Assembly (NCBI GenBank): GCA_018105865.1
Contig: CM030841.1
Coordinates: 13,419,682-13,483,681, forward strand
Length of the DNA: 64,000 nt
DNA from: Metaphire vulgaris
Lineage: Eukaryota > Annelida > Clitellata > Crassiclitellata > Megascolecidae
Reading direction: 5' to 3'
Shown here: piece after piece, positions 24,590 to 37,700 of the stretch
Numbering within the stretch: the stretch's first letter is position 1
Layout: each line of letters opens with the position of its first letter
Notes under the pieces: model-generated
Database searches by the model: none
Seen by the model: only the letters and a program-made list of their open reading frames with translations
What the model was told of the DNA's origin: nothing
Made by a program: the position numbers and the translations under genes

Positions 24590-25374
24590 CAGTAGAACTC
24601 CGTTGCAACGGACTCGGTTATACCGCATACTCGGCTATATAGAGTAATAATAAACGGAGAAACAAGAACACTGCCAAGAAATTATAGAATAATGTCTGTA
24701 AATATTAGAACTTCTCCAGTCCTCAGTTTCAAAATTAGCCGTTAGTCCGGTCCACAGTGGACCCATGGGTAACAAAGGAACTCATTTTTAAGAACTTGAG
24801 CTGGAACGACTGACATAAGGCAACTTGGAACGATCAGTGTTTATTCTAGCCACCTTGACAAGGGGGGAGTTTGAAATGTTTGGGCGGGAGAGAAGGTTTG
24901 TCTGCCCAAAAACCTTGACGAGCAAAAATGGTCATCTTGATATAATTTTTGTCTTAAATGTGGTGACGAGCAAAAAAAGGTCAACAAGGTCAGCACATCC
25001 TTCCTTTTCTTTAAAATATTCTTCTGTATGGTTATATCCTTCTCTTTTCCCTCTCCAAAATAAAAAACCCTCTCGTCACACTTTTGGGAAATTTCTATTC
25101 CCCAATGCAACATATGGAAATTTTGGGGGAATTTTCAAACTTGGAGGGAGAATCTCCCAAAAGGGCCTAGAATAAACACTGTGGAACGATGTCTTAGCAA
25201 AGAGCGTCTGCGTGGAGGGGGAGGGGGAGGGCTCCTACGGAATATAACGTACCGCAATGTATACAGTCCCGTGTGATGCGCTACCGTATTGGATGGCATT
25301 GGATAGAACGTGCCTCCGATATAACGTACTCAATTTTACAGACCCGATAATTACGTTATAACGAAGTTCTACTG
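24590..25374. mobile_element. Pogo/Tc-type MITE split by a hAT-like MITE
   Basis: Left end CAGTAGAACTCCGTTGC at 24590 and right end TATAACGAAGTTCTACTG at 25357-25374, both next to TA. The middle is occupied by the insertion at 24835-25181 plus unclassified sequence, so pairing the two ends is an inference. Confidence 0.5.
24835..25181. mobile_element. hAT-like MITE, CAGTGTTTATTCTAG family
   Basis: 347 bp; termini CAGTGTTTATTCTAG / CTAGAATAAACACTG, flanked by the direct repeat TGGAACGAT (9 bp). Interior holds two GACGAGCAAAAA-type modules. Confidence 0.82.
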
Positions 25375-25949
25375 TACATATTCTAACAGAGAGAAATGAA
25401 AGAGAGCCTGAAACAGTATACGAAGAACGCAACTGCTAATATAGTGCATTTGGAATATGACTTCTACAGCGCCATATGTTGATTCGCTCAGTCGTATAAT
25501 GCATTGAATAGATCTGCAGGGTTACACATAAAACTATGCAGCCCACCATTGGTCTGCCAATTATAACACGAGCGAGAAAACCACTACTTGCAAAATTCCA
25601 GCGTTGCTTATTCTTTAACGAAACGCTGTGATTTCCGCCTTATTCGCCTGTCATGTTGTCAATGCATTTAAACATTTAAATCAACGGAATGATAGAAGGA
25701 AATCTAATTTCATCACAACCAATTGCTTATGTCGTCAGCACCAGTCCCCGGTCAATCTCATATATTAGGAACTCAACGCAACATTACAATCATGGGATAT
25801 TGATGGTATTCGCTTCACCTGAGTCGAATACTTTGGACGAAAGTATACGTTGCTACTCGAAAGGTGCACACCAAGGGAAAGGCGATTGTGGTTCGCCTGT
25901 CTGGTTTCTCTTCGCGAGTTTTCTGCACCGCGCTAGAAATGTCTACTAG

Positions 25950-28208
25950 GGTGGAGTGAAAAAAACTTTTTTGGGAATTTTTAATTCCAATAGTGATCAA
26001 AAGTTGCCTTTGATAGGGCACAAGTACTGCAAGAAATTTGGCGGTCACACGTTGACGTCTTCTGCCCTCTACCGGACGATTTAAAGACGCCATATTGATT
26101 TTTTGAAATTTGAAGCCATTTTCGGTTGCAACATTTCATATTAACATTACATAAGTCTATAGATTTATTACTGTGCATTAGCCACGATTTTGCAAATATA
26201 TGTCGCGCACGACTACAGTGGCCTAGTTGAAGACAATGCCCTGCTAATTATTGTTTTATCAGTATAAATGAGGAATTATTATGGCTGAAAGTAGTCGGAG
26301 AAAAGCGCCGGACTGTCCAATATTTGCAGTTTCAAGCTGCAGAAAGATATCGAATATCTGATAGAGCTGCAGCAGACATCAAGCATACTTACAGACTTTG
26401 GAATGGTAACGCCTGGTGATAAATCTGAAGTTATTGACCGATCAAAACTTCGAAGAGAAAGAAAACGGCTGCGTGAAGATCTGATCGCGGAGTCTGCAAG
26501 CAGAACCACGAATCTTTGTGGTTTGTACTTTGATGGCAGAAAAGACAAGACCCTAATGCAGAAAGAGGTTGGAGGTAAGCTGCATCGCAGGACTGTTTTT
26601 GAAGAGCACACAGTGCTGATTGAAGAACCCAACTCAAACTATCTGGGACATATTGCTCCAGTGCGTGGCAATGCTGCGTGTATACAGAAGGGCATATCAG
26701 ATTTCTTAGAAGAAAGGAAGATAAGCATCCAATCGTTGGCAGCCATAGGTTGCGATGCAATGGCAGTCAACACAGGACATAAGGGTGGTATCATCCGACT
26801 GTTAGAAGTACATCTGAAGCGTCCACTACACTGGTTCATATGCCTATTGCATGGCAACGAGCTGCCACTGCGTCACCTGTTCGAGCATCTTGACGGCACT
26901 ACTACAGGACCACGCAGTTTTTAGACCCACTTGGACAACAACTTCAACGATGTGAGAATATGCCAATGGTTCAGTTCAAGGAAATTGAATGCGATTTAGA
27001 AGTCCTACCTGACTCTGTTTTGCAGGATCTCAGCACAGATCAGAGATACTTGTACGACATGTGTCGAGCTCTCAATAGTGGTTCATGCGATGAAGCACTG
27101 TTGAATCAAAGTCCCGGAAAACTCGTAATGTCTCGTTGGTTGAATCTAGCTAGCAGAGTACTACGCCTGTACATAGCCGCAAGGAACCAAGCAAGTCTCT
27201 ATCGACAATCACAGAGTACGTATTGAAGGTCTACGCCCCTGTTTGGTTTTTAAAGTGCAAGCCGTCCTGCAAAGATGGTGCAAAGCATCTGTGGATGCTT
27301 GTTAACAAATCGCGATATTTGCCTGATGATTTGAAGTCGATATTCGATCCGGTCAATGAGAGAAACGCCTTCTATGCTCATCCTGAAAATTTACTTCTCT
27401 CAATGATCATTGTTGGGACTGAGACGGATAATGAAGGCAGTAAGGAGTTCGCATATTTCAACCTCCTAGTCTGCGATTTAATGCAAAGTCATGTGAAGTT
27501 ACTGAGCCTCTAACGAAGGACATAAGTGATGATGAACTGGAAAAGCAATTGAATTCCCTCGCTTTCCTTGCCATACTCAAGCAGTCGAGAGGTCTGTTAA
27601 GGCCGTTACAGAGTCAACATTGACGGTTGTTGGACAACATGCAAGAGGTGGATTAGTCCGAGCAAAATTTGAAGCTAGGAAGACAATGTCAGCATTCACA
27701 ACAAAGCGTGATTTCGTTACTAAATAATTTCATTTCCAATGCAAACTAATGTGAATATTCTGAATATAACTTTGGTCCAGCGCTATCTGTGATTACAGTG
27801 AATAGACCACACCAATTTACCTAGTTTAAGCTGAAGTATTACAATAAGTATTAATGTTGTTCAGTGTTCACGTTCACTCTTGGTAGATATATAAAAAATT
27901 CTTACTTTCGCATATTAATAATGTAACTGACTCGGTAGAGGGTAGAAAATGTATACACATCAAGCTCATATTTGTCGCTTTTTATCTATATGTTGTTATG
28001 CAACTTTTATTAGGTATTGGATTCCTTAATTACAATTTTTATGTTTTTCCCAATACTTTCTCTACATCCGTCTTTAAATCGTCCGGTAGAGGGCAGAAGA
28101 CATCAACATGAGAGTGCCAAATTTCTTGCAGTACTTGTGCGCTATCATAGGCAACTTTTGATCACTATTGGAATTAAAAATTCCAAAAAAAAGTTTTTTC
28201 ACTCCACC
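25950..28208 (+). mobile_element. DNA transposon with 140-bp terminal inverted repeats, decayed
   Basis: Left end 25950-26089 and right end 28069-28208 are inverted copies starting GGTGGAGTGAAAAAA, roughly 90% identical by eye. The 2.26-kb element encloses a broken plus-strand protein gene. AATGTCT occurs just outside both ends (25938-25944 and 28211-28217) but offset by 5 and 2 bases, so it is only a tentative target duplication. Confidence 0.85.
26281..27727 (+). pseudogene. Probable transposase of the TIR element, unassigned family, frameshifted
   Basis: Open pieces in successive frames: around 26330-26390 (ERYRISDRAA), 26385-26924 (CGLYFDGRKDKT, GCDAMAVNTG, HWFICLLHGNELPLRHL), 26925-27226 (DLSTDQRYLYDMCRAL), 27223-27513 (KPSCKDGAKHLW, NAFYAHPENLL), to about 27620, and a last piece ending at TAA 27727 (FTTKRDFVTK). 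At least five frame changes are needed to read it through. Two well-spaced Asp residues (FDGRKD, GCDA) suggest an RNase-H-fold nuclease, an inference only. Proteins of this kind are widespread in invertebrate genomes, but I do not recognise a named superfamily. Confidence 0.65.
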
Positions 28209-28894
28209 ATAATGTCTGCATCGCGATTAAGTGTTTTAGCACATCGTATACAAGCTTGTTAAAATCTGAATACGCAGCAGAAATGTTCACGGAAAAGATG
28301 TCACGTATAGCATATAGCACGTCGGAATATTAATCTGTTTAGTTCGCCTCATGACAAAGTCGATTCATTACAAGCTTCTAGTATATGTTTTATATATCTA
28401 TTTTTTAATCTAATTTTAACGATTAACATTGAATAGTTAATATGAGTTTATCTGTAAACCTCACATTGCACAAATAGTGCTCGAAATGCTTCTGGTGCAG
28501 TCGTCACTTTCAGCACTTTTACCTTGCAAGCTGTGCCGACACCTATTCTGACCTAGTGATTGCGGCCGAGAAGATCACAGTGTGAGGTAATTAAAACAAA
28601 CTGCCACACCTGTTACCTATGTGGTAGAAAAGACAGGTAAGAAACGCATGGACGAATCACTCACCCAGTACCTTAACACGACCGTCAAAAAACACAGCGC
28701 AGAGACCCTCTATAGCTAACAGCGTTTCTGTCAGTACGACGATAAACAGCACTTGAGAATATCACATCAACGGTCAGACCACACACAAGAGCCGTTTCAA
28801 TCGAAGTCTGTTTCTACTTTGAAGCCTCTTTGATGGGAACCGATATTGAAATTTTAGGCGTGAGAGATTACGCAAGTCTTTCAAACGCCGAAAA

Positions 28895-29065
28895 CAGTGT
28901 TTTATCCAGCCTCCAGATCTTTGTGGGAGTGGGGGGATGACTTGGCTGGATGGGAAGAGACCTAGTTCAATGCAAAAATTTGAGTCATCGATGAATTTTT
29001 TTGGGGAGGGATTTGAGGTTTCTTGGGGGGGGGGTATCTCCTTAACAGATCTGGATAAAACGGGG
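28895..29065. mobile_element. hAT-like MITE, CAGTGTTTTATCCAG family
   Basis: Left CAGTGTTTTATCCAGCCTCC, right CTGGATAAAACGGGG, flanks GCCGAAAA and ACCGAAAA (7/8). Relatives at 33155-33311, 42097-42299 and 56333-56505. Confidence 0.7.
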
Positions 29066-32014
29066 ACCGAAAATGCAGTTTTGCGACTGCATGCTGGCAA
29101 GTAAAATTTCTTCATTTCGTTGTCCACTTGGCATCATGAAATATATCATTGGCGGTATTTTATGCTCATCCAAAATATTGTTTGAACATTTAAAACCACA
29201 AATGTCTTCACTAGCTATAAGATCCCGTATTCTGCACATTGGCTGATCAACTTAAATCTCTTTTAGATCACCTTACGGTCTTCTAGAAAGTCAACTTCCG
29301 TGACAGACAACCAATCAATCAGCCAGCTTCTAATAGTGACTGTAACACAAAGCAATAGATGGTCTCTTCCGACCATAACTTCTTTGCAGTTAGAAACGTT
29401 AAATTACAGTATGCGGCAGTTCCAAATGTTGAGATCTCGTTTAGAAAACAATAATTTTATTCAAATCCATATCAAAAACTCTAGGCTAAAATGTTGATTA
29501 GTGATTTTCACCCGCAACAGAACACCCTTGCATCTCTTTAGATTACGATACTGGCGCCACGAAAGTCGATATCAAGTATTACAATCAACATATAGCAAAT
29601 AGGCAATTGCAGTATAGTAACACGTGCTCAATCATCGAAGATAGAAAATCGAAGTTAAATATCGGGGAGAAGAAGGTTTGGAGAAAAGAACTATAGCTTT
29701 ATGTTGCGCCCGTACATGTAACAAATGTCCCTAACAGGATCACGACAGAGTCCATTAAGTTGACACGTAATTATTTACTACGTTTTGTTCGTAACGTAAT
29801 TGCGTGTGGGGTCTGTTATGCCTAACAGTTATAATTAAATACGGACGTACAGTACAGTACACTGTAACTGATTGCAGTGCGTTGACAGTATCTGTCACGT
29901 GTGGTTCCGTGCCTCCCACAACAATAATAATTATATATCGTGCAGTTACAAACTATTATTTCTAGACCCCGTCTTTCGACAACATGCAGTAATTTGCCCT
30001 TCATAGGGCAAATAGGCCTACACCAAGTTAACCCACAGCAACACTAAAGTCACCATTCAGCTGAAGATGAGGCTCTGGTGACTGGTCGACCGATGCACCG
30101 ACTATTTCGCTGGTCCGTTATTTAAAGATACTGTCACGGTACCGCGTTACCCTATCGTACCCTACTCGACTGCAAAAATCTAGACTAGCCGGCCTTTTCG
30201 GAAGCCAGAGGAGTTCGGGGACATTTAGACAATTTAGGTGGTTCCTCAGTACCCTAACTCTTAATAAAAAATCTAGCAGTGGCGTAGCCAGGATTCCTTC
30301 ATATAGGGGGCACCGTCTCCGAGATCCGACATTTTAGAGTAGAAACAAGTCAACGGGCAAAAAGGTCATTGGGGGGGAAATATCGCTTCTGTTGCAATCA
30401 TCTTACCTCTCCCCCTCCCCCGAAAAACTTTTCGTCCCGCACCCCCACCCCGTGGCTGCGCCGATAGAATAGATAGCCTTGAGAGAATACGCACAAATAT
30501 TTATATAGGTCTATTATTTCGAGGACTATATAACTATTTTTTCTTATTCTCTTAAGGCTCTGAATTCTATCGACACAGCCACGGGGGGGTGCGGGACGAT
30601 TTTGGCAGAGTTTATTGACTTTTCCTCCTCTTTTCACCCCCCCCCCCCACCAACTTTCTATGAATTCATTCATCCCCCACCAAGAAATCCTGGAACCGCC
30701 CCTGGTAGATCTATCATTCGTCTCGTCTATAGGTTTATGCGTAAAATTAGGAAACGGCCTTATTTTGCTAGTAGGACTTTTTTCTGGTTGATTCGAAAAA
30801 ATGTCGACATCAGTAACAGCGCAAACCCTAATCCAAAAATTGTCCCGGGTTTCACTCCAAATAAAAAGCTGGTCGCCTTATTCTGAGAGGACCTGTACGT
30901 CAGAAAACATTATCTTAATCCAGATAATCTTTTCATCTTAAAAAGCCAAAAGGCGTGTGTTGCTAAGCTGATCTTCATGACACTCGGCACAAGGAGTAGC
31001 GTTTCGCTCTTTTGCGTTCTATTTTAAGACGATTTTTAGAGAATAATTACTTGGAAATCTCCGTACTTCAAATAAGATTCACATTTGCCGGATAGCCTAA
31101 TAATTTCCTCAATTTTCGTTTATTATCTACTGTATTTCAAAGACTATTCTATAAGATTCGTTGGTCTCTGTAGGTCTATAGCTCTCTATAGGTTAGCCAT
31201 CACGTATACATTATTCATATAGCGAATTCCGCACACCTGAAGATGTAGTGCTGGGACAAATGTCTACGGACAAAATGTCATGAACAAACTGTCATGGGAA
31301 CAATATGTAACCCTAACTGTAACCCCAATCCTAAACCGTGACATTTCGTCGGCGGACATTTTGTCCGGCCACGTTAAAAACAAATCAGTCTGAGTGAAAG
31401 CGCTTTCAATAAAGACATTTCAACCTGTAGTGTGACATTATCGAATTTGACTCTTGCCAACCGTCATGTCATTGTTAGAAATTCAAAAAGCACCGCGAAA
31501 AAAGACATAATTGTTCGAGCGTCAAGACACGCGCTGTTCACACGACGACTGTATTCGCTGCACGTGAATTGTTTATTACTATACTGAATATCTTATAGTG
31601 TACAGGTCGTATCAGCAAAAAACAGTCTAGTTTGAAGAGCCGTGCAACTTTCTTAATTTATAATGTACGCAGATAATAACAACGCTACACTGAAACTTAC
31701 TTACGAAAGAATTTAAAAGACTCTTAATCTGTTTCCCGACTGCTAAATATTCTAGTAGATTTTTAAAAATCATGGCGTCATTGAAAAGGTAATTTCATAA
31801 TAAAGATGGCTAGCAATAGAAGACAAAAATTGTGAAAAATGTTTATGTGGGAAATGGTTGGAATGTCTTGCGATGTCTGACCAGAATTTGGTGGGTCGGG
31901 CCAAAGGAGTTCATATTAAACAATCTTTCGATCAAAGCAGTGACGCTATGCTCTGCATGCTAATGCTAAATTACGTAATTTTTGCGTACAGGCTACCTGT
32001 TTATGTACGATTTT

Positions 32015-32207
32015 CAGGGCCGCCGAGAGAAATTCCGGGCCCCGGAGCAAAAAAATTTGCGGGCCCTTAAGATAAAATTTATCAAGTCTGAAAAAATCCT
32101 GACAAGCAAAAAAAACCTTATCGTCACCGGATCAGGGCCCCTGAAAACTCCATGGGCCCCGGTACAATGTACCGGCTGCACCCCCTCCCCCACTCTCCTC
32201 AGGCCTG
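32015..32207. mobile_element. hAT-type MITE, CAGGGCCGCCGAGAG family
   Basis: 193 bp, left CAGGGCCGCCGAGAGAAATT, right CTCAGGCCTG, perfect 8-bp duplication ACGATTTT. Contains the palindrome GGTACAATGTACC. Confidence 0.88.
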
Positions 32208-32369
32208 ACGATTTTCTCGTGATGTATTTTAGCAATGTGAATAAATTTGGCATCTTTTAAATTCTTTGATAAGTAAGCAAGCTTCAGTGTGAAGTTGTTA
32301 TCTTCTTTATATAATGTCGTATACCAGGAAAGCTGCAGAGCTAAATATCGACCGGTTTTTATTGACACA

Positions 32370-32418
<49 letters not shown>

Positions 32419-32831
32419 GTATTATTTTGCATTTCTTTTCACGGATGGCAGAGGTCGCTCCTCGCTTCTATTATATTATGCACGAAAAGGCGTCTTATTT
32501 TGCAATCGAAAAACAGCCGAAGGAAGCATGGATGAGAGAAATCGGCGAAAGAATACACATATAGCGTTCAATTCCGTGGAAGAGCCGAGTTCCAAAGGGG
32601 TTACATTATGGTCTGATTCGATTTAAAACGTCCTTTACTTTATTTATCCCAACACCGCGGAACCAATTCGCAAGTGAATTCCACTAAGAGCATACACGCC
32701 ATAGAACATACTGTACTTGGAATATTTGAACAGCCCCTGCATGCATCCCAGTCGCGCCTCCGTGCAGCAGTGCTGAAGCAATATACGTTCATCTACAGAA
32801 TGTTATGTTATTCTGAATTAATAAGAATTTT

Positions 32832-32901
<70 letters not shown>

Positions 32902-33154
32902 ACCAGTCAAGCAGATGGGAAGTCGCAGTAAGACGAAAGTTTAGAGACAGCAGCATTTTGTAGAAAAATAATTCTGCTTGCAAACTATCGTCTCTCTAAA
33001 ATACAACTCTCTGCTTTACATGTTGAATAATCATTTTTATATCAAGTATGCCTTTGCTTCTTGCCAATATCATAAGACCAGAAAGAAATAAAAAGGGGCA
33101 CGCAGCCAGATAAGAGGGCCATACAAGCCATACACACACTGAGATGACTATAGA

Positions 33155-33311
33155 CAGAGTTTTATCCAGATCTGTTAGTAGGAGATCCTCTCCCCCAAAT
33201 ACCCCCAGTCCCCCAACGCTGACACAAATTTTTGCATCGAACTGTGTCTCTTTCCCTCCGGCCAAGTCAACCGCACCCCAAAGGCCTGGAGTTTGCATGG
33301 ATAAAACACTG
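33155..33311. mobile_element. hAT-like MITE, CAGTGTTTTATCCAG family
   Basis: Left CAGAGTTTTATCCAGA, right TGGATAAAACACTG, flanks ACTATAGA and ACTATAGC (7/8). Confidence 0.78.
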
Positions 33312-33967
33312 ACTATAGCTACAAATCTTATACAAAGTCCTTTCGATCTACTGATTCCATGGCACTCTAACTCTCCCATGAATCGTACCCAAAGGGCAAT
33401 TTTCAATGAGATTTTGACGTAGCAGTTTCATCCCCGAGGGGGGGATGACTTAAACAATTTAATTCCCCCTTTAAAGGGTTAAGGAACGCCAAAAAACAAA
33501 ACTCTTTGTAGCCTTTGAAAACGCACCCCATGCTCACGTGTCAACTGCGGTCGCCCTGGGTCTATGCAGAGAACACGAAGACAATAATTGAATTGCGGCG
33601 TCTCGTAAGTAATTTCCTATAACGAAAATCAGTTTTGGTCTTTGATTTTCCGAAGTTTCGCTTCATCTTTAATGTGTAAACGAATAATAATTTTTGCGCT
33701 TCGACAAAACGGATACAAGAAACAGTGGCGTAACCAGAGTTCAATAATAGGAGACGCCATCACTAATAGAGTCAAACTTTGATCCGACTAGAGGTTGGCG
33801 GGGGGCGGTTGTTGCCAAGCACCCAGATTCAGAATTTGAGTTTTAGATCAAACTTTAAAACTATATGACAGCTTATAAGTGATATCATAGCTTATAAGTG
33901 ATTCCTTTGTAAAGTGCTCTTGACTTTAGCTCCAGTTATGTTACTGCGCTATATAAATTGTCGTGAA

Positions 33968-34028
<61 letters not shown>

Positions 34029-34140
34029 GCTGCTACTACTACTACTACCACCACTGCTACCACTGCTGCTACCACCACCACCACTGCTACTACCACCACT
34101 GCTACCACCACCACCACCACCACCACCACCTGCACCACCA

Positions 34141-34183
<43 letters not shown>

Positions 34184-34531
34184 CTGCCACCACCACCACC
34201 ACCACCACTGCTGCTGCTGCTGCTGCACTGCTGCTGCCACCACCACCACTGCCACCACCACCACTGCCACCACCACCACCACCACCACCACCACCACCAC
34301 CACCACCACCACCACCACCACCACTGCTGCACCACCACCACTGCCACCACCACTGCTGCTGCTGCTGCTGCTGCTGCCACTGCTGCTGCCACTGCTGCCA
34401 CCACCACCACCACCACCACCACCACCACCACCACCACCACCACCACTGCACCACCACCACTGCTGCACCACTGCACCACTGCACTACTGCTACTGCCACT
34501 ACTACCACCACCACCACTACTGCTACTACTG

Positions 34532-34608
<77 letters not shown>
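33968..34608. repeat. 640-bp compound trinucleotide tract (ACT/CCA/CTG/TAA)
   Basis: Blocks of (ACT)n, (CCA)n, (CTG)n, again (CCA)n and (ACT)n, then (ATA)n. All six frames stay open because units are three bases long, giving homopolymer ORFs up to 280 codons that are not genes. Confidence 0.98.
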
Positions 34609-34609
<1 letters not shown>

Positions 34610-35033
34610 GGCGAACATTCTCCCTCCCCGGAAAATTTTCTCATCGGTCTTGCGCGAATCTCGCAGACAGTCTATTTGAAAATGTTTAATTATTGGCAAA
34701 TCAGTCACTTTGTTAATTTTGTTAGAAATTTGGAATGTGCTCGGCGGGCCGGATAAAACTCTGCCTAGGGCCGCATCCAGCCCGCAGGCCGTATTTTGCC
34801 CACCCTTGGTCTAGGCCCAAATTTGAGGAGCGCACTTCGCCCCCATTGGCGTAAACTTGGAGAAAAAAGTGGGGGCCCAACCCATGTATAGACCTTCCAC
34901 TTTCCCTATGCTAGACTTTAAAAAAGTGGGGAGGGTGGGGGGTTCGAGCCTAAAAAAACCAGAAAGCAGCAGTGGAATCGCATATAGAACCAGACGAGGA
35001 GGAACTGGAAGACGAAGATCATTCTGTACTTAC

Positions 35034-35461
35034 ATCTCTCGAACTCGATGCTGGCAGAGTTCTCCTCTGATGACCGGGAAGGCGAAAAGAGAGTCCCTGA
35101 CGAGACACTGCAGAACCGCCCCCGACAGAGTGCACTGACACTCACTGACGCACGACACGTTTCCTCCGCTGACACCGACCGACTTTTTGGCGCACGGAGC
35201 ACCACCACCCCCGCCGCCGCCGCCGCCGCCGCCGCCGGTCCTGCCACCGACACCTTCTCCCGGCGCTGCTGCTGCTGCTGCTACCGCTTCTGTTGTTGAA
35301 TTGGAGGCTGATGGACTGTTTGGCGATGTCGAGGTCATTTCCAGCGACTGACACCGCGTCAATCCAGCCATCAGCATCATCATCATCATCATCATCGTCG
35401 CCACCCAAGCGAAACAGGTCAACCGAAGAATTTGACCCGAAGAAATCCGATGACCGTGCAT
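35034..35461 (-). CDS. Probable first coding exon of a secreted/membrane protein with LRRNT-like cysteines
   Basis: Opens with ATG at 35461 and a hydrophobic segment (residues about 10-36) containing a run of Met from an ATG repeat, with a plausible cleavage after TRCQS. Then Ser/Thr-rich and Ala/Gly homopolymers, and a cluster VSCVSECQC...GAVLQC that fits the C-x3-C-x-C-x(n)-C plan of leucine-rich-repeat N-terminal caps. The exon ends at a strong donor, GAGAT|GTAAGT, at 35033. GC/CpG-rich surroundings fit a promoter-proximal exon. I found no LRR exon downstream on this strand, so the family is an inference; chance coding in a GC-rich repeat stretch is the alternative. Confidence 0.45.
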
Positions 35462-36120
35462 GACAACTGCTGCTGCTGCTGCTGCTGCTGCTGCTTCTGG
35501 ACTCTGAGTATCTGATCGACGGAGGAAGGCGATGACGACGACGACGACGTCCCGATGACATTTACGTCATTCGACGGCGCAGACGACTCTGAAAAACAAA
35601 ACGAATTATTGAAATTTTCAGGTAGAAAGCGAACGGACCGCGACCCGCGCTTCGCTCAATCGCTTGAGCGTCGTCGCCTACCACTAGGCCGCCGCCGCCG
35701 CCGCCGACGCTCCACACATGCCCCGCCCCCCCCCCCCATCCCGCCCGCAACGGCCCGACCCTGGAGGCTGAGTTTGTGTGACGACGGTGGAGGGAGAGAG
35801 GGAGAGAGAGAGGGAGGGGCGAGAGGAGCTTCTGATTTGAAATTATTCCGACAACGTGTGACCTGCGCTTTTTGGTATTTATCTTTCTCCTCCCTCTCCT
35901 TCTCCTCTTCCTCCTCCTCCTCGATCCCCTTCCTTTGTGTGCGTACTGATGGACCCATCATTATTATCACGCGCCTCGGATCAGATGCAATCGCGTTCAC
36001 AGAATCAGCAGCAACAGCAGCAGCAGCAGCAGCAGAACCCGTGTGACCCTAACAGCGTTTTCTGTCAAAAGCTGAATTTTTTCCGGCGCGTGACTATTCA
36101 AACTATGCGCCCCCTGATAT

Positions 36121-36123
<3 letters not shown>

Positions 36124-36186
<63 letters not shown>
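36124..36186. repeat. (CT)n microsatellite
   Basis: About 31 units, at the edge of the GC-rich 35-36 kb region. Confidence 0.96.
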
Positions 36187-36188
<2 letters not shown>

Positions 36189-36792
36189 GTATTCTAATTT
36201 AATCGGACGACGCAATCGATGTCTGGATGAAAGTCGACATTCGCCGCCGATAATTCAAATCGAGGGAAAGAAAAAAATCGACCAGACTCATCGCGAATAC
36301 AATCCTTAGCCTTACGATCCTTATCAGAAGTTCACAACCGACGTTAAACATGCATTGGTTTTCGATTAACTCGACGCTGTTAAAGTCTTGAATGGTCGAA
36401 GCCGAAGGAAAGGGGATCGTCGTCAATTTCGATTTTTATCTGTTTCATCCACGCAGTAGGTAAAAACTTTGGGGGTGGGGTGGGTTGGGGAAGGGGCAGT
36501 CGGACGCCCGCTGCTTTTGAAATCGATCGCTGACAATAGGTTTTGAGCTGATTTCCACTGACGCGTTCACTTTCGGAATACTGTATTTCGACCGAAGTTT
36601 TCCGATAGGCTATGTGGCATCAACACGAAAGAACATTCAAACTGCGAGAAAGCAAGAAAAAAGACCAAGAATCAAGAACGCACCACCTACGCTATACCGT
36701 GATTTTGTATAGAATTTGGCAAAAGCTGTTGCTACTTGGTCTGGGTTTGAAGGTCGGAATGATAATATAATTATTAAGAATTAATAGCTAAT

Positions 36793-36972
<180 letters not shown>

Positions 36973-37630
36973 CGGGTAAAACGAAGGCTATTATTCATTT
37001 AAATGAAGAACTAAAAGATTAATTAGGCCACGGATTAAATATTTAAGAATAAATATAGAACCATGTTGAAGCAATGACGTCATTAATTACTTGCGAATAT
37101 AAAGCACAGATTAGGTATGAACTTCGCCTAGACGTTTTATTTAATTAAGTTGCTGGAAAGTCGGAAATCGAGGTCTGAATTAGCGGCCAGCGCGTGAATT
37201 AAAACGGTAAAACTGCGCTTTGTCCTTCGAAGAGAGAGAGAAGATAAAGAAATTATAAAATCGCCGACGGCATTTAATCGTACTGATGCAAATTCGCGTC
37301 CACGTCGCCGTCGTCGTCGTCGTCAGAGCGTGCACGCGAAATATAATCTGATAATGTCCACCTGCAAAATAATCTCTACCAGCCAGGCATTCGCCCTGAG
37401 AAAATCGGGAACGCGAAGATTATGATCGCCCCCACGATCATCCACGATATCTATGCTTTGTCGCCACCCACTAGATGGCGTCTCTTCGCAAATCCCCAAC
37501 TACTTTGAAAGCTTGTTTGTTTCCCCTCGCCCTTCCCCTTCCCCTCCCCCCCCCCCGCGGCCCCAAAAAACGAAACTCAACGGTCGACGATCAAAGCATG
37601 CGCGTCACGAAATTCTTTGTACTTGTCTTC

Positions 37631-37700
37631 TTTCTTCTTCTTCTTCTTCTTCTTCTTCTTCTTCTTCTTCTTCTTCTTCTTCTTCTTCTTCTTCTTCTTC
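37631..37700. repeat. (TTC)n microsatellite
   Basis: About 23 units between unique GC-rich sequence; long six-frame ORFs here are artefacts. Confidence 0.96.

Larger units (their letters stand above)
22135..25949. other. Interval without a supported gene
   Basis: Holds the MITEs and LINE fragment listed here, (TTC)n at 23054-23119 and (GA)n/(GACA)n at 23931-23996. The rest shows no exon-like sequence that I can support. Confidence 0.6.
28209..33967. other. Interval without a supported gene
   Basis: Contains MITEs, a GGACAAAATGTC repeat element near 31249-31375, a composite CAGTGGCGTAGCC-like block at 30280-30705, and (AT)n at 32371-32417 and 32836-32899. No coding signal. Confidence 0.6.

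Noticed and set aside
31315..31345. Interstitial telomere repeat
   Set aside because: Only one clear CCCTAA unit with drifting neighbours.
33914..34756. 280-codon plus-strand ORF and overlapping long ORFs on both strands
   Set aside because: They are translations of trinucleotide repeats (runs of Tyr, His, Pro, Leu, Thr), open in every frame.
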